From Porticoccaceae bacterium (GTDB lineage Bacteria; Pseudomonadota; Gammaproteobacteria; Pseudomonadales; Porticoccaceae), in the NCBI GenBank assembly GCA_028822155.1, contig JAPKEJ010000007.1, positions 1-64,000 of the forward strand: DNA of 64,000 nt. Direction: 5' to 3'. This document shows positions 37,599-47,150 of the stretch, piece by piece. Positions within the stretch are counted from its first letter, which is position 1. Each line of letters starts with the position of its first letter. The notes under the pieces are model-generated. The model did not search any database, had not been told where the DNA came from, and saw only the letters and a program-made list of their open reading frames with translations. A program made the translations under genes and the position numbers.

Positions 37599-38840
37599 AT
37601 GCCTTTTGGCCTTTTAAAATATGGATTGAGCAGGAACTACCCTGCGAAACACCACTTTACGCCATCTAAAGACCTTAAAAGGCATTATGACGTTGTGATT
37701 ATTGGTGGAGGCGGTCACGGTGCTGCCATTGCCTATAACCTCGCCAAATATCACGGTATTACCAACGTTGCTATCCTCGAAAAAGGCTACCTTGGCGGCG
37801 GAAACACCGCGCGAAACACTGCCGTCATTCGCTCTAACTATTTAACCGAGGCAGGCGTTAAGTTTTACAGCGAATCAGTGAAACTCTTTAACAACCTCAG
37901 TAACGAATTTAACTACAACGTAATGATGGAAAATCGCGGTCAGCTGACGCTGGCCCACAGTGATGCCACTATTCGTAGTTTTCGCTGGCGGGCTGAGGTA
38001 AACCAACATATGGGCGTTCGTTCAGAGCTGGTCGATCGCCAAACAATCGCTGAATTAGTGCCTAACCTTAATATGTCAGAAGACAGTCGATTCCCTATTT
38101 TAGCTGGGCTTTGGCATGCCGACGGCGCTACCGCTCGTCATGATGCTGTCGCATGGGGTTACGCTAAAGGCGCATGTGATCGGGGTGTCGAATTACACCA
38201 ACTAACGGAAGTAGAAGATATCGACATTACCAGCGGTCGGGTTACTGCGGTAAAAACGAATCGAGGTAGAGTCGAGTGCGGCTGTGTTGTTCAAGCTGTC
38301 GCTGGGGCTAGTTCAATAGTCGCTAAAAAAGCTGGCATTCCCCTCCCCATCCATTGTTATCCCCTACAGGCGATGGTCACTCAGCCCTACAAACCGATAC
38401 TGACCCCTCATGTCAGCTCTCCACAGGTACACGTTTATGTGCACCAGACATCTCGCGGAGAATTTGTTGTTGGTGGCGGTTCAGATCCTTACCCCCTCTA
38501 CAACACTAGAGCCACTTTAGACCAGCGCGAGACTCTATCAGCTGCAGCAATGGAACTATTTCCATTTTTAGCCCAAGCAAGACTGTTACGCCAATGGGCT
38601 GGCACCACTGACATGACACCAGATTACAGCCCGATTATGGGTTTAAGCCCTGTAGAAAATTATTATTTGGATGCCGGTTGGGGTACTTGGGGATTCAAAG
38701 CTACGCCAATTTGCGGTGTCACTATGGCCGAACTGGTAGCAACCAAAAAAGTCCCTGACATTATTAAGCCCTTTGAGCTCGAGCGATTTTATCGCTTTGA
38801 ACAAATTAATGAAGCCGGCGCTACCGCCGCGAGCCACTAG
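37599..38840 (+). CDS. soxB: Sarcosine oxidase beta subunit
   Basis: 413 residues, full length for heterotetrameric sarcosine oxidase beta. The FAD-binding VVIIGGGGHGAAIAYNLA, LEKGYLGGGNTARNT (flavin attachment region), the ARHDAVAWGYAKGA segment and a C-terminal GTTDMTPDYSPIMG are family features. It oxidatively demethylates sarcosine (N-methylglycine) to glycine with O2 and THF. It is first in the soxBDAG operon. Confidence 0.95.
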   Translation: MPFGLLKYGLSRNYPAKHHFTPSKDLKRHYDVVIIGGGGHGAAIAYNLAKYHGITNVAILEKGYLGGGNTARNTAVIRSNYLTEAGVKFYSESVKLFNNLSNEFNYNVMMENRGQLTLAHSDATIRSFRWRAEVNQHMGVRSELVDRQTIAELVPNLNMSEDSRFPILAGLWHADGATARHDAVAWGYAKGACDRGVELHQLTEVEDIDITSGRVTAVKTNRGRVECGCVVQAVAGASSIVAKKAGIPLPIHCYPLQAMVTQPYKPILTPHVSSPQVHVYVHQTSRGEFVVGGGSDPYPLYNTRATLDQRETLSAAAMELFPFLAQARLLRQWAGTTDMTPDYSPIMGLSPVENYYLDAGWGTWGFKATPICGVTMAELVATKKVPDIIKPFELERFYRFEQINEAGATAASH

Positions 38841-38850
38841 GGGAAGGTCG

Positions 38851-39153
38851 TTGAAACTACTAACATGCCCGCTCAATGGCTCTCGCAACATCAGTGAATT
38901 CACTTATGGTGGCGAATATCACGCAACACCGAATCATCTAACGACGTCAGCGCGAGATTGGGCAGAGCATGTCTTCTTTCATGACAATGCTGCGGGCGTG
39001 GTTACTGAGTGGTGGTGTCATACTGCAAGCTCATTTTGGTTCCTCGCCGAGCGTAACACCATCACCGACGAAATCATTCGTACCTTTAAAGCAGAAGAAA
39101 TCTACACTCAAAGAGTCGACTTTAGCACTATTAATCCGGAGAGCCGATCATGA
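38851..39153 (+). CDS. soxD: Sarcosine oxidase delta subunit
   Basis: 100 residues. The start is TTG at 38851, preceded by GGGGAAGG; no in-frame ATG gives the family N-terminus. MKLLTCPLNGSRNISEFTYGGEYH matches SoxD, as do the WAEHVFFHDNAAGVVTEWW and TASSFWF segments. Only one Cys of the zinc-binding set is obvious at the N-terminus (CPLNG instead of CPYCG). It starts 10 bp after soxB and overlaps soxA by ATGA. Confidence 0.88.
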   Translation: MKLLTCPLNGSRNISEFTYGGEYHATPNHLTTSARDWAEHVFFHDNAAGVVTEWWCHTASSFWFLAERNTITDEIIRTFKAEEIYTQRVDFSTINPESRS

Positions 39154-42056
39154 AGAATCGACTACCTCCACCCTATGGCTCATTGATTAATCGAGAAAAG
39201 ATGGTTCAATTTGAATTTGAATCAAAGGCCTATCAGGGTTTTCACGGCGACAGTGTTGCTAGTGCGTTAACCGCAAACAACCAAACATTGCTCAGTCGCT
39301 CATTTAAGTATCACCGCCCTAGGGGCGTCTTAACCATGGCGGGGCAAGATGCTAATACGATGGTACAACTGCCATCTAACCCAAATGCATTGGCCGATCG
39401 AGAGCTTATCAGTGACGGACTAAAGGTCACTGGTCAAAACTATTCTGGGACCCTAGAGAAAGACCGAGGTCAATGGCTTGGCCTTTTTTCACGATTTTTG
39501 CCAGTAGGGTTTTATTACAAAGCATTCTTTAAACCTCGCGGTATTTGGGAGAAATGGGCTCCATTGATTCGTAAAAAAGCTGGACTTGGTGTTATTAACC
39601 AGCAATTAGTGCCAGATTATTACGACAAACAATATAAATTTTTTGATGTGGTTGTTATTGGCGGCGGTCCTGCGGGTATGCAAGCCGCGTTAGAGTCTGC
39701 AGTACCTAGTTGTGAGGTTCTATTAGTCGACGAGAACCAAAGCCTCGGAGGCTCCCTCAATTACAGTCGCTTTGATGTCGAAGGCGCTCGCGGTAAAAAT
39801 CAGCTTGATAAATTACTTAATGCCATTAACGATAAGCCAAATATCTCAGTAATGACTAACGCTGTTTGTAATGGCTGGTTTGCCGACAACTGGTTGCCCA
39901 TTATCACAAAGAAGCGACTGTATAAGGTTCGTGCCAAGCAAACTATTATGTGTACTGGCTCTTTAGAGCAACCGGCTATTTTTCATAATAATGATCTGCC
40001 TGGCATCATGATGAGCAGTGCCGCACAGCGACTAGTCCACCTTTACGGTGTACGTCCAGGATCCCAAGCAGTGATTGTCACCGGCAATAATGATGGCTAT
40101 GGTACGGCCCTAGATCTTGATGATGCTGGTGTTAAGATTAACGCTATCGTCGACCTACGCGAAGACCCAAATTATGACGATATCGCAAAGGCCGCGGTCG
40201 ATAGAGGCATTAGGGTTGAAACCGGGACAACCGTCTATGCCGCTAAACATAAGGGCGCCAATCGGGTTAGCTCGGTGGATATACGCAAAATCGTCAGCCA
40301 AGGTATCTGTGCCGAGCAAGGTGAGACAATTACCTGTGATCTACTGTGTATGTCAGTGGGATACACTCCCACCTACCAACTTGCCTGTCAGGCCGGCGGA
40401 CAGCTTACCTACGACGATCAGTCAGCTATGTTTAGCCTACGCAACTGTCCCGAATCACTCCAATTAGCCGGTTCAGTGAATAGCTTATGGTCACTTGATG
40501 CCGTTCTAATGGAAGCCAAAAGGGCCGCCACCATAGCCACTAATGCGCTAGGACTTACTCAGGTCCAGGTGGCTGATAGGGTGACTGAAGATACTGTTAG
40601 TCCAAATCATCCTTGGCCTATATTTGCCCACCCAAAGGGTAAAGAATTTATCGATTTCGACGAAGATCTAACCATCGCCGACATTATTAACGCAACGGCT
40701 GATGGCTATGAACATATTCAGCTGGTCAAGCGCTATTCGACCTGCGGTATGGGTCCCTCGCAGGGTCGTCATTCAGCACTTGCCGCTGCTCGATTAGTGG
40801 CCGCAGCGACTAATCGCACTGTGGCGGAAACAGGTGTTACCACCGCGCGACCCCCTTTTTCCGCTGAGCAGTTAGGTCATAGTGCCGGGCGCAGTTTTTA
40901 TCCTGCCCGGCGCAGTAATATGCATTACAGGCATATCGAAGCCGGCGCCGAAATGCTCCAAGCAGGTGCTTGGTATCGTCCCGCCTTTTACCGCTCTAAA
41001 GGTAAGGATTCAACCGCCTGTATAGACGCAGAAGTTAGCAATGTTCGCAACAACGTTGGCCTAGTCGATGTCTCTACACTGGGTGGCATAGAAGTCCGCG
41101 GGGCAGATGCCAGTGAGTTTTTAAATCGATTCTATACCTTTGGATTCCTCAAACAACCCGTCGGCAAGGCCCGTTATGCTCTGCTCACTAATGAAGCAGG
41201 TGTGGTCATTGACGACGGTGTGGCCTGCCGCTTTGGCAACAACCATTATTACGTGACCGCGACCACCGGCGGGGTCGACCGAGTCTATCAGAACATGCTC
41301 AAATGGAACGCTCAATGGCGGTTAGACGTTGATCTTGCTAACGTCACCTCAGCTTATTGTGGTGTTAATATTGCCGGACCTAATGCTCGCGCAGTGCTGC
41401 AAAAAGTCTGCTCTGGTGTTGATTTATCCTCAGAGGCCTTTCCCTATATGGGCGTCCGCGTGGGCAATATCGGGGACATTCCTGCAAGACTAATTAGAGT
41501 CGGTTTTGTTGGCGAGCTAGGCTATGAAATCCATGTCCCTCAGCAATATGGCGAAGCGCTCTGGGACGCATTAATGGTTGCAGGCAACGATTATCACATT
41601 CAACCCTTCGGCATAGAAGCCCAGAGGATACTACGACTGGAAAAAGGCCATATTATTATCGGCCAAGATACCGATGCAATGTCAAATCCCAATGAAGTTC
41701 AGATGGGCTGGGCAGTATCCCAAAATAAACCGTTCTTCGTTGGCGGGCGAACCATTGCTGAATTAGAGAAAAAACCTGGCTTGCGCGGCTTAGTCGGTTT
41801 TGTCATCGATGACACCAAGGCACCACTACCCCGAGAAAGCCATCTAGTTGTCGAAGACCAAAGGATGACAGGACGGGTAACCTCCTGTAACTTTTCTCCC
41901 ACCCTAGGTAAAGCCATAGGCTTAGCCTATGTGCCACCCGAAAAAACTACTGTTGGAACTATGATAGAAATAAAATCAACGGGCGGTGTGAGAGTGTTAG
42001 CTAAGGTCGTAGAACTGCCCTTCTACGACCCCGAAAATTTGCGGCAGGAGCTATAG
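39150..42056 (+). CDS. soxA: Sarcosine oxidase alpha subunit
   Basis: 968 residues, normal length. It begins with a ferredoxin-like region (FHGDSVASALTANNQ, then FKYHRPRGVLTMAGQD). A NAD-binding Rossmann domain follows with VVIGGGPAGMQAALES. The C-terminal third is a GcvT/aminomethyltransferase fold that passes the methyl group to tetrahydrofolate (PARRSNMHYRHIEAGAEM, GQDTDAMSNPNE). The ATG overlaps the soxD stop. The name refers to sarcosine oxidase, not thiosulfate oxidation. Confidence 0.95.
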   Translation: MKNRLPPPYGSLINREKMVQFEFESKAYQGFHGDSVASALTANNQTLLSRSFKYHRPRGVLTMAGQDANTMVQLPSNPNALADRELISDGLKVTGQNYSGTLEKDRGQWLGLFSRFLPVGFYYKAFFKPRGIWEKWAPLIRKKAGLGVINQQLVPDYYDKQYKFFDVVVIGGGPAGMQAALESAVPSCEVLLVDENQSLGGSLNYSRFDVEGARGKNQLDKLLNAINDKPNISVMTNAVCNGWFADNWLPIITKKRLYKVRAKQTIMCTGSLEQPAIFHNNDLPGIMMSSAAQRLVHLYGVRPGSQAVIVTGNNDGYGTALDLDDAGVKINAIVDLREDPNYDDIAKAAVDRGIRVETGTTVYAAKHKGANRVSSVDIRKIVSQGICAEQGETITCDLLCMSVGYTPTYQLACQAGGQLTYDDQSAMFSLRNCPESLQLAGSVNSLWSLDAVLMEAKRAATIATNALGLTQVQVADRVTEDTVSPNHPWPIFAHPKGKEFIDFDEDLTIADIINATADGYEHIQLVKRYSTCGMGPSQGRHSALAAARLVAAATNRTVAETGVTTARPPFSAEQLGHSAGRSFYPARRSNMHYRHIEAGAEMLQAGAWYRPAFYRSKGKDSTACIDAEVSNVRNNVGLVDVSTLGGIEVRGADASEFLNRFYTFGFLKQPVGKARYALLTNEAGVVIDDGVACRFGNNHYYVTATTGGVDRVYQNMLKWNAQWRLDVDLANVTSAYCGVNIAGPNARAVLQKVCSGVDLSSEAFPYMGVRVGNIGDIPARLIRVGFVGELGYEIHVPQQYGEALWDALMVAGNDYHIQPFGIEAQRILRLEKGHIIIGQDTDAMSNPNEVQMGWAVSQNKPFFVGGRTIAELEKKPGLRGLVGFVIDDTKAPLPRESHLVVEDQRMTGRVTSCNFSPTLGKAIGLAYVPPEKTTVGTMIEIKSTGGVRVLAKVVELPFYDPENLRQEL

Positions 42057-42058
42057 CT

Positions 42059-42784
42059 ATGGCAAGTCTAGACCCTACTACAGGTATGCGGCGCAGTCAG
42101 CTATATCGTCGCCATATCAACAATAAGGCTGTGTTTAAAAACACCGGTTACGATTTCGTTGTTAGCCACTACGACAATGGCAATGACCAACACACAGAGC
42201 TAGACCAAGCACGCTCCATGGCTATATGCGATCTATCAACACTGCCAAGGACTGGCTTTAAAGGCGCAGGGGCTCGTAGTTGGGCAGAGAATCAAGGCAT
42301 AAAAATACCCGATAGCGCCAACAGGTCTATCGTTCAACCCGACGGCTGTCTAGTGGCTACCTTATCTGACCAAGAATTACTGATTCTCAGTGATATTTTG
42401 GCTAAAAGCCATCAAGTGACTGCCCTTGGAGAACAATCCACTAACGATCATTTAGAAAATGACACTCAGACGTACTTGCTACCTCGAGGTGACAGCCATT
42501 GCTGGCTCGCAGTGACCGGTAACCAGGCTGCTGAGATGTTCTCAAAAGTTTGTGGCGTAGATTTACGCCCCCATAAATTTGCACTGGGCGATATAGCGCA
42601 GACATCAGTTGCCAAGACCAACGCAGTGGTTATTCGCCAAGATCTAGGCCAAATACTCAGTTATTACATTCTGTGCGATATAAGCGCCGCAGAGTTTCTC
42701 TGGGATTGTCTACTTGATGCAATGCAAGAGTATGCCGGTAGTCCAGTTGGCATTAGTGCACTAGAAGCCTTAGTCTCCGCCTAA
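42059..42784 (+). CDS. soxG: Sarcosine oxidase gamma subunit
   Basis: 241 residues, last of soxBDAG, starting 2 bp after soxA. It is the divergent GcvT-like structural subunit. DLSTLPRTGFKGAGARSWAENQGIKIPD and a C-terminal LWDCLLDAM segment fit SoxG, but conservation is low and the protein is somewhat longer than usual. Its assignment rests partly on gene order. Confidence 0.88.
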   Translation: MASLDPTTGMRRSQLYRRHINNKAVFKNTGYDFVVSHYDNGNDQHTELDQARSMAICDLSTLPRTGFKGAGARSWAENQGIKIPDSANRSIVQPDGCLVATLSDQELLILSDILAKSHQVTALGEQSTNDHLENDTQTYLLPRGDSHCWLAVTGNQAAEMFSKVCGVDLRPHKFALGDIAQTSVAKTNAVVIRQDLGQILSYYILCDISAAEFLWDCLLDAMQEYAGSPVGISALEALVSA

Positions 42785-42859
42785 CATCCAAGTATTTGGT
42801 AACATTGAACAATGTATTGCGCTTAGTTTTTAACCCAGGATTTAGGCTACACTAGCCTC

Positions 42860-43837
42860 ATGAAAAATAACAAAAATATTGAAATAAGCGCACTGCGTGT
42901 CTTTTCCGCTGTCGCTGAAGCCGAAAGCTTAACTCAAGCCGCAGAAAGATTAGGTATCACCCAATCGGCTGTATCCCAAACGATAAAGCAGTTAGAGCTA
43001 CAGGCCGAATCTCAGCTTGTAGTCACTCGTTCCAGACCCATAAAGCTAACCCCAAGCGGCCAAGTGTTAAAGGGCTATGCCGAAAGCATAATCAATGATA
43101 CCCGGCGCATGCTGGTCGATATGCACAAGGTATCTAAAGGGGGAAGCCTGCCGTTAAGCGTTGGTATGGTCGATTCTTTTTGTGATGTTGCTGGCCTTAA
43201 GTTTATGCAAAAAGTGAAGCCTTTTACCTCCAAGCTAGCTCTGCGAACCGGTTTGGTATCGCCTCTAACTCAGGCTTTATTAAATCGTGATCTTGACATG
43301 CTGATCACCAGCGACCCCATTGATGAACATCCAGAATTACAACGCTACCCCATCCTTAGAGATCCCTTTGTAATGATTGTGCCGGAGCAGTTTGCCCAGT
43401 CAGGTAAGGTTAGCTGCAAGTGGCTCGCGGACAACCTGCCCTTTGTGCATTACAACCGTCAGTCTCGTCTTGGCGCACTTAGTGATCTAATTGCCAGGCG
43501 TCTAAATATCGACCTTAATGTCAATTGTGAACTAGATAGCACCCAGACACTTTTACGTTTTGTCCAATCTGGCCAAGGGTGGGGGTTTGCCACAGGGCTT
43601 TGCCTGGTGCCTTACCCAGAGTTACTGCAAGGTATTAATGTGATGCCACTGGCCAAAGGTGCCAATGCTCGACATTTGACGTTAGTCTGCCGTCAGGATG
43701 AATTAGGCGATTGGCCTGAACAGATTGCCAGCATATGCCGCTCTATCTGCGATGAAGAGATTGTGCCTAAAATGACTCATATAGCATCTTGGCTGAACCA
43801 ACAGGCTTACTCAATCACCCAAATGCCGGCCATTTAA
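42860..43837 (+). CDS. LysR-family regulator downstream of soxG
   Basis: 325 residues. The HTH is in ALRVFSAVAEAESLTQAAERLGITQSAVSQTIKQLE. The C-terminal half has the periplasmic-binding-like ligand domain (SLPLSVGMVDSF and later FVQSGQGWGFATGLCLVP). It lies 75 bp after soxG on the same strand, so it may regulate the sox operon, and it could also act on the ddd cluster. It is followed 3 bp later by the zinc-finger gene, so the two are probably co-transcribed. Confidence 0.9.
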   Translation: MKNNKNIEISALRVFSAVAEAESLTQAAERLGITQSAVSQTIKQLELQAESQLVVTRSRPIKLTPSGQVLKGYAESIINDTRRMLVDMHKVSKGGSLPLSVGMVDSFCDVAGLKFMQKVKPFTSKLALRTGLVSPLTQALLNRDLDMLITSDPIDEHPELQRYPILRDPFVMIVPEQFAQSGKVSCKWLADNLPFVHYNRQSRLGALSDLIARRLNIDLNVNCELDSTQTLLRFVQSGQGWGFATGLCLVPYPELLQGINVMPLAKGANARHLTLVCRQDELGDWPEQIASICRSICDEEIVPKMTHIASWLNQQAYSITQMPAI

Positions 43838-43840
43838 GTA

Positions 43841-44185
43841 GTGGATAATTTAGATAGTGAAACTTTTCGTCATGCCCTTCTTGCTCTGATGACCGAGTTA
43901 ACTGAGCTAGAACGTATCTCCAGCGACGCGACTAAGCCTGTGCAATTAGATCAATCTATGGTTGGGCGTCTTTCTCGCATGGATGCTATGCAAGGTGTCG
44001 AAATGGCCAAAGAGGCATCGCGCCGCCGTAAACAAAAGCTAGCGCGGATACCCTCCGCGCTAGAGCGCATAGCATCAGGAGACTACGGCCGCTGTGCCCT
44101 ATGTGATGAAGATATCGTCATCGGCAGGCTCCATATCGACCCAACCTATACCTGTTGTATCAACTGTGCGGACCAACCCGTCTAA
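43841..44185 (+). CDS. DksA/TraR-type zinc-finger protein
   Basis: 114 residues, GTG start at 43841 directly after the LysR stop. A helical N-terminal half is followed by the helical hairpin KLARIPSALERIASGDYGRC and a four-Cys zinc finger CALC-16-CINC. Small DksA/TraR relatives bind RNA polymerase through its secondary channel. The last 87 bp overlap, tail to tail, the 3' end of dddD on the other strand. Confidence 0.9.
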   Translation: MDNLDSETFRHALLALMTELTELERISSDATKPVQLDQSMVGRLSRMDAMQGVEMAKEASRRRKQKLARIPSALERIASGDYGRCALCDEDIVIGRLHIDPTYTCCINCADQPV

Positions 44186-46711
44186 CTGCGGCATTGGTTC
44201 ACCCAGGTTATCCCCAGGCAAATACGTTAAACCCCAACCTAGAGCCGCCACGCCACTCTCCAGCATTGAATCTATTTGTTGCTCGCTATACCCCACCCCA
44301 GCAAGTACCTCGCGGGTTGAATGACCATGAGCCTCGGCAGGACTAACTGAGTAAATACGGGACACAGTGGGTCGAATAGCATAGTGGTCAATTTGAGTAA
44401 CACAGTGGCCACTAGGATGGTCAGGATAGATTGAAAAGGCAAAACTTCCACGGTCTATACCAACCTTACCATCAGCCGTGCGACTGTACTGTTCTCTAAG
44501 AGTCTCAATTGAATGAGGCACTGCTGCTGCGACGTCGGCAGCATGTAGTTTTTGTATCCAGTTTGCAGAAGACGATTGCTGGAAAGCAACCGTGAGAAAG
44601 ACCTGAATATCAGCAGTATCATTGATCCCCTGTAGGCCTGTTATCTTATCTAAACTACACAGATCTCCAACGCTAGCATCAAGAAAGATCCAATCATCTG
44701 CGGTAGCATAAAAGTGCGACAACGCATTATTGCCCATGGCTTCACGGCCTGAAGGCTCATTGAATTCTTCAAGACCTGCGTAATCAAAACAAAATGGCAA
44801 CTGAGCCAAATTAGTTACCGCCGCCAATGAGGTACGAGCGCGACTCGCCTCGCCGGTTCTCGCCTTATGATAAATCGCCAATGCCATACCTAGGCCACCA
44901 GCAAAACCACAGTTCACATCTAGCGTACCAAGATGAGCATGCTCTTCGGGAGTCTCACGACCACCAAAGCGACTCATAATCCCACTGTTGGCCTGCACAA
45001 TATCGTCATAGCCAATGTAATTGCTTTTATGGCCTAGCGACGGACCTCCCAGACAATCAAGACGACAGAACAATACCCCGGGGTTAATCCCCTGCAAGGT
45101 ATCGTGATCGAGCCCAAGCGATTTCATTTGGCGATCGGGAGCATTAATGACAACCAAGTCCACCGAACGCACTAAACGCTTAAAAGCCTCACGTCCGTCT
45201 TTAGAATTAATATCCACTAGAGCACTGCGCTTACCCATGTCTGACTGAAAGGTAAAAAATGTGCCTATGAGCGGATCATACATCGGATCAACTGGCTCTA
45301 GCTTGGTAATCTGTGCCCCAAAGCGTCCTAAAAATGCGGTTGAATGAGGGCCGGCAATGACATTAGTCAAGTCTAATATACGCAAACCATCTAACCAACC
45401 CGACTGCTCGTGTATCACCTGCTCCGTTGGGACTAATCTGGGCCTGTAAGCACAAGACAATGTAGCAAACGCTGTTTCAAAATCGACAAACTGTCGCGGT
45501 CTTGGGGCTAACATTTGGCTAGCTGACTCATCTAACCACGCTATCGGTCCTGGTTGTTTCATTAGGCCAAACTCTGCGTCATCAACCTCTACAATAATAC
45601 CGGCTTCATTACAGTGCTTACTATTAACCCATTCTTTAGTCGTTCTATGAGGCGCTCCCGGGATCTGCTGTTCACCAAAGATGGCGCCCCATTCACTTGA
45701 TGTTTTAGTCAAAAAGATCAGCTTCATCTTCGTCGAGATAATGTCAGCCCATTTCTTAGGGAGAGGATAAACACCAATCGCGGTCTCAGCATCCCATTCG
45801 CTAACAGGTAAGTGCAGGTTGCCAACATCGGGCAAACCCTCTGCTAACAATTCTTCATAAAGACCCATAGCGTCTAAACAGCGTCGGGCATGCTTTCGAT
45901 GGGATGGACAAACCACATAGAACATTCGGCCATCGGCACACTCGTAAGTTCGGTAAAAGGGATCCAGGTACTCCTGCAGTTGGTCGTAGCTCAAATCAAA
46001 GGCTATATTGTTAGCCCGTCGATACTCAATTTCTTTTTCACGCATGGTTTTATAGCGCTCGGGCAGCCCTTCAATCTGATACGAGTTATAAGACAAACCT
46101 TCCATCATCGATGCAATCACGGGCACCTCAATATGGTCGCCAAACCCAGATCTTTCTCTAGCACCTAAGGCCAACACAACGGAGCTTGCAGCCAAGGTTG
46201 TCGTGTAAGACGAAGCCAAAGGCAATGGTGAAAAGCATGGGTTTAGACCCATAAGTACTCGATTAAAACCCATGTCCGTGAAGGCTCCAGCGGTGGCCGC
46301 CACTACCGCTTCTGTGGCTTTCCAATCACTGCGCAGCTCATCATTACTGGCAAACCCAGGGATCGACAACGTAATAAGTTCTGGACGTGCCAGACGAACG
46401 GCTTGAAAATCAATACCCAGCTTTTGCATTACACCAGGACGAAAAGACTCAATGACCACATCAGCCTTAGCGATCAATTCCATCGCCTGTTTTTGTCCCA
46501 TCGAGCTTTTCAAATCAATAGTCAGACACTGTTTGTTGCGATTTAAGATTGCATTTGCCTGGTGCTTCCACTGCGGTCCAGTAGGCGGGTCAACGTGTAC
46601 AACCGTAGCTCCCAAGTCAGCCATAATCATGGCGACAGCTGGTCCTGCTATCTGCTGACCGAAGTCCACCACGGTGACGCCATCGAGTGGCAGTCGCACT
46701 TCATTACTCAT
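44099..46711 (-). CDS. dddD: DMSP CoA-transferase/lyase
   Basis: 870 residues with two fused CaiB/BaiF class III CoA-transferase domains, about 8-400 and 441-830, a layout characteristic of DddD. The N-terminus LDGVTVVDFGQQIAGPAVAM and LNRNKQCLTIDLKSS, and the middle RMFYVVCPSHRKHARRCLDAMG, match DddD as I recall it. The second domain has Asp598 in GTLDVNCG, close to the reported catalytic Asp of DddD. DddD moves CoA from acetyl-CoA to dimethylsulfoniopropionate and cleaves it to DMS and 3-hydroxypropionyl-CoA. Divergent Fe-alcohol dehydrogenase and semialdehyde dehydrogenase genes fit the 3-hydroxypropionate route. AGGAAG precedes the ATG. Another tandem CaiB enzyme (carnitine- or acid-specific) is the alternative. 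Confidence 0.87.
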   Translation of the reverse strand: MSNEVRLPLDGVTVVDFGQQIAGPAVAMIMADLGATVVHVDPPTGPQWKHQANAILNRNKQCLTIDLKSSMGQKQAMELIAKADVVIESFRPGVMQKLGIDFQAVRLARPELITLSIPGFASNDELRSDWKATEAVVAATAGAFTDMGFNRVLMGLNPCFSPLPLASSYTTTLAASSVVLALGARERSGFGDHIEVPVIASMMEGLSYNSYQIEGLPERYKTMREKEIEYRRANNIAFDLSYDQLQEYLDPFYRTYECADGRMFYVVCPSHRKHARRCLDAMGLYEELLAEGLPDVGNLHLPVSEWDAETAIGVYPLPKKWADIISTKMKLIFLTKTSSEWGAIFGEQQIPGAPHRTTKEWVNSKHCNEAGIIVEVDDAEFGLMKQPGPIAWLDESASQMLAPRPRQFVDFETAFATLSCAYRPRLVPTEQVIHEQSGWLDGLRILDLTNVIAGPHSTAFLGRFGAQITKLEPVDPMYDPLIGTFFTFQSDMGKRSALVDINSKDGREAFKRLVRSVDLVVINAPDRQMKSLGLDHDTLQGINPGVLFCRLDCLGGPSLGHKSNYIGYDDIVQANSGIMSRFGGRETPEEHAHLGTLDVNCGFAGGLGMALAIYHKARTGEASRARTSLAAVTNLAQLPFCFDYAGLEEFNEPSGREAMGNNALSHFYATADDWIFLDASVGDLCSLDKITGLQGINDTADIQVFLTVAFQQSSSANWIQKLHAADVAAAVPHSIETLREQYSRTADGKVGIDRGSFAFSIYPDHPSGHCVTQIDHYAIRPTVSRIYSVSPAEAHGHSTREVLAGVGYSEQQIDSMLESGVAALGWGLTYLPGDNLGEPMPQLDGLVRTVDTTGIGWVDMEPADDDIFIT

Positions 46712-47150
46712 ATTTTCTTCCTATTACAGCAAAATCATTCATACCGAAGATTTACATTCAGGTGTCTGTTTACAGGCTATTTAGTGCCCTATTCAATGGG
46801 CGCGATTTTAAGAACCAAGAACATCGGACGCCAGCAACAAATAACGCCCCTAAGGCATCATTTTTTTTATCACTGGGAACAAAAAAAATGCTTCGTAGGC
46901 CCCGCCATTACTGAATTTATGCAAAGGCATAGTTTTTCTTATGGCGCGCAAACAAGTCTCGTAAAAAAGGAAGGATAATCAGAATTTATTAAGCCAAATT
47001 AGCTAAAAACAATATGATTCGTATCATTTTTAGATTACAGTAACGCCTTTGATAAATTAAGACATCACAAGCTATCGAGATTGAAAAAAGCCATAAGATG
47101 ACCAAATAAGTCACTTATGACTTCAAAAAATAAATATTATCGGAGTAACC
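46712..47150. promoter_or_regulatory. Divergent dddD/dddB control region
   Basis: 439 bp without a gene between dddD (minus) and dddB (plus); an open frame across 46562-46978 is a shadow of dddD. It contains an inverted repeat AAGTCA-CTTA-TGACTT at 47108-47123, 27 bp before the dddB start, a plausible site for the IclR or LysR regulator encoded downstream. Confidence 0.6.

Noticed and set aside
39150-42056. SoxA C-terminal GcvT fold as DMSP demethylase DmdA
   Set aside because: The GcvT domain is fused to the SoxA N-terminal domains and lies in a soxBDAG operon, so it belongs to sarcosine oxidase.
46562-46978. Plus-strand open frame over the dddD 5' end
   Set aside because: It overlaps the clear dddD start antisense and has no ribosome site or recognisable protein.
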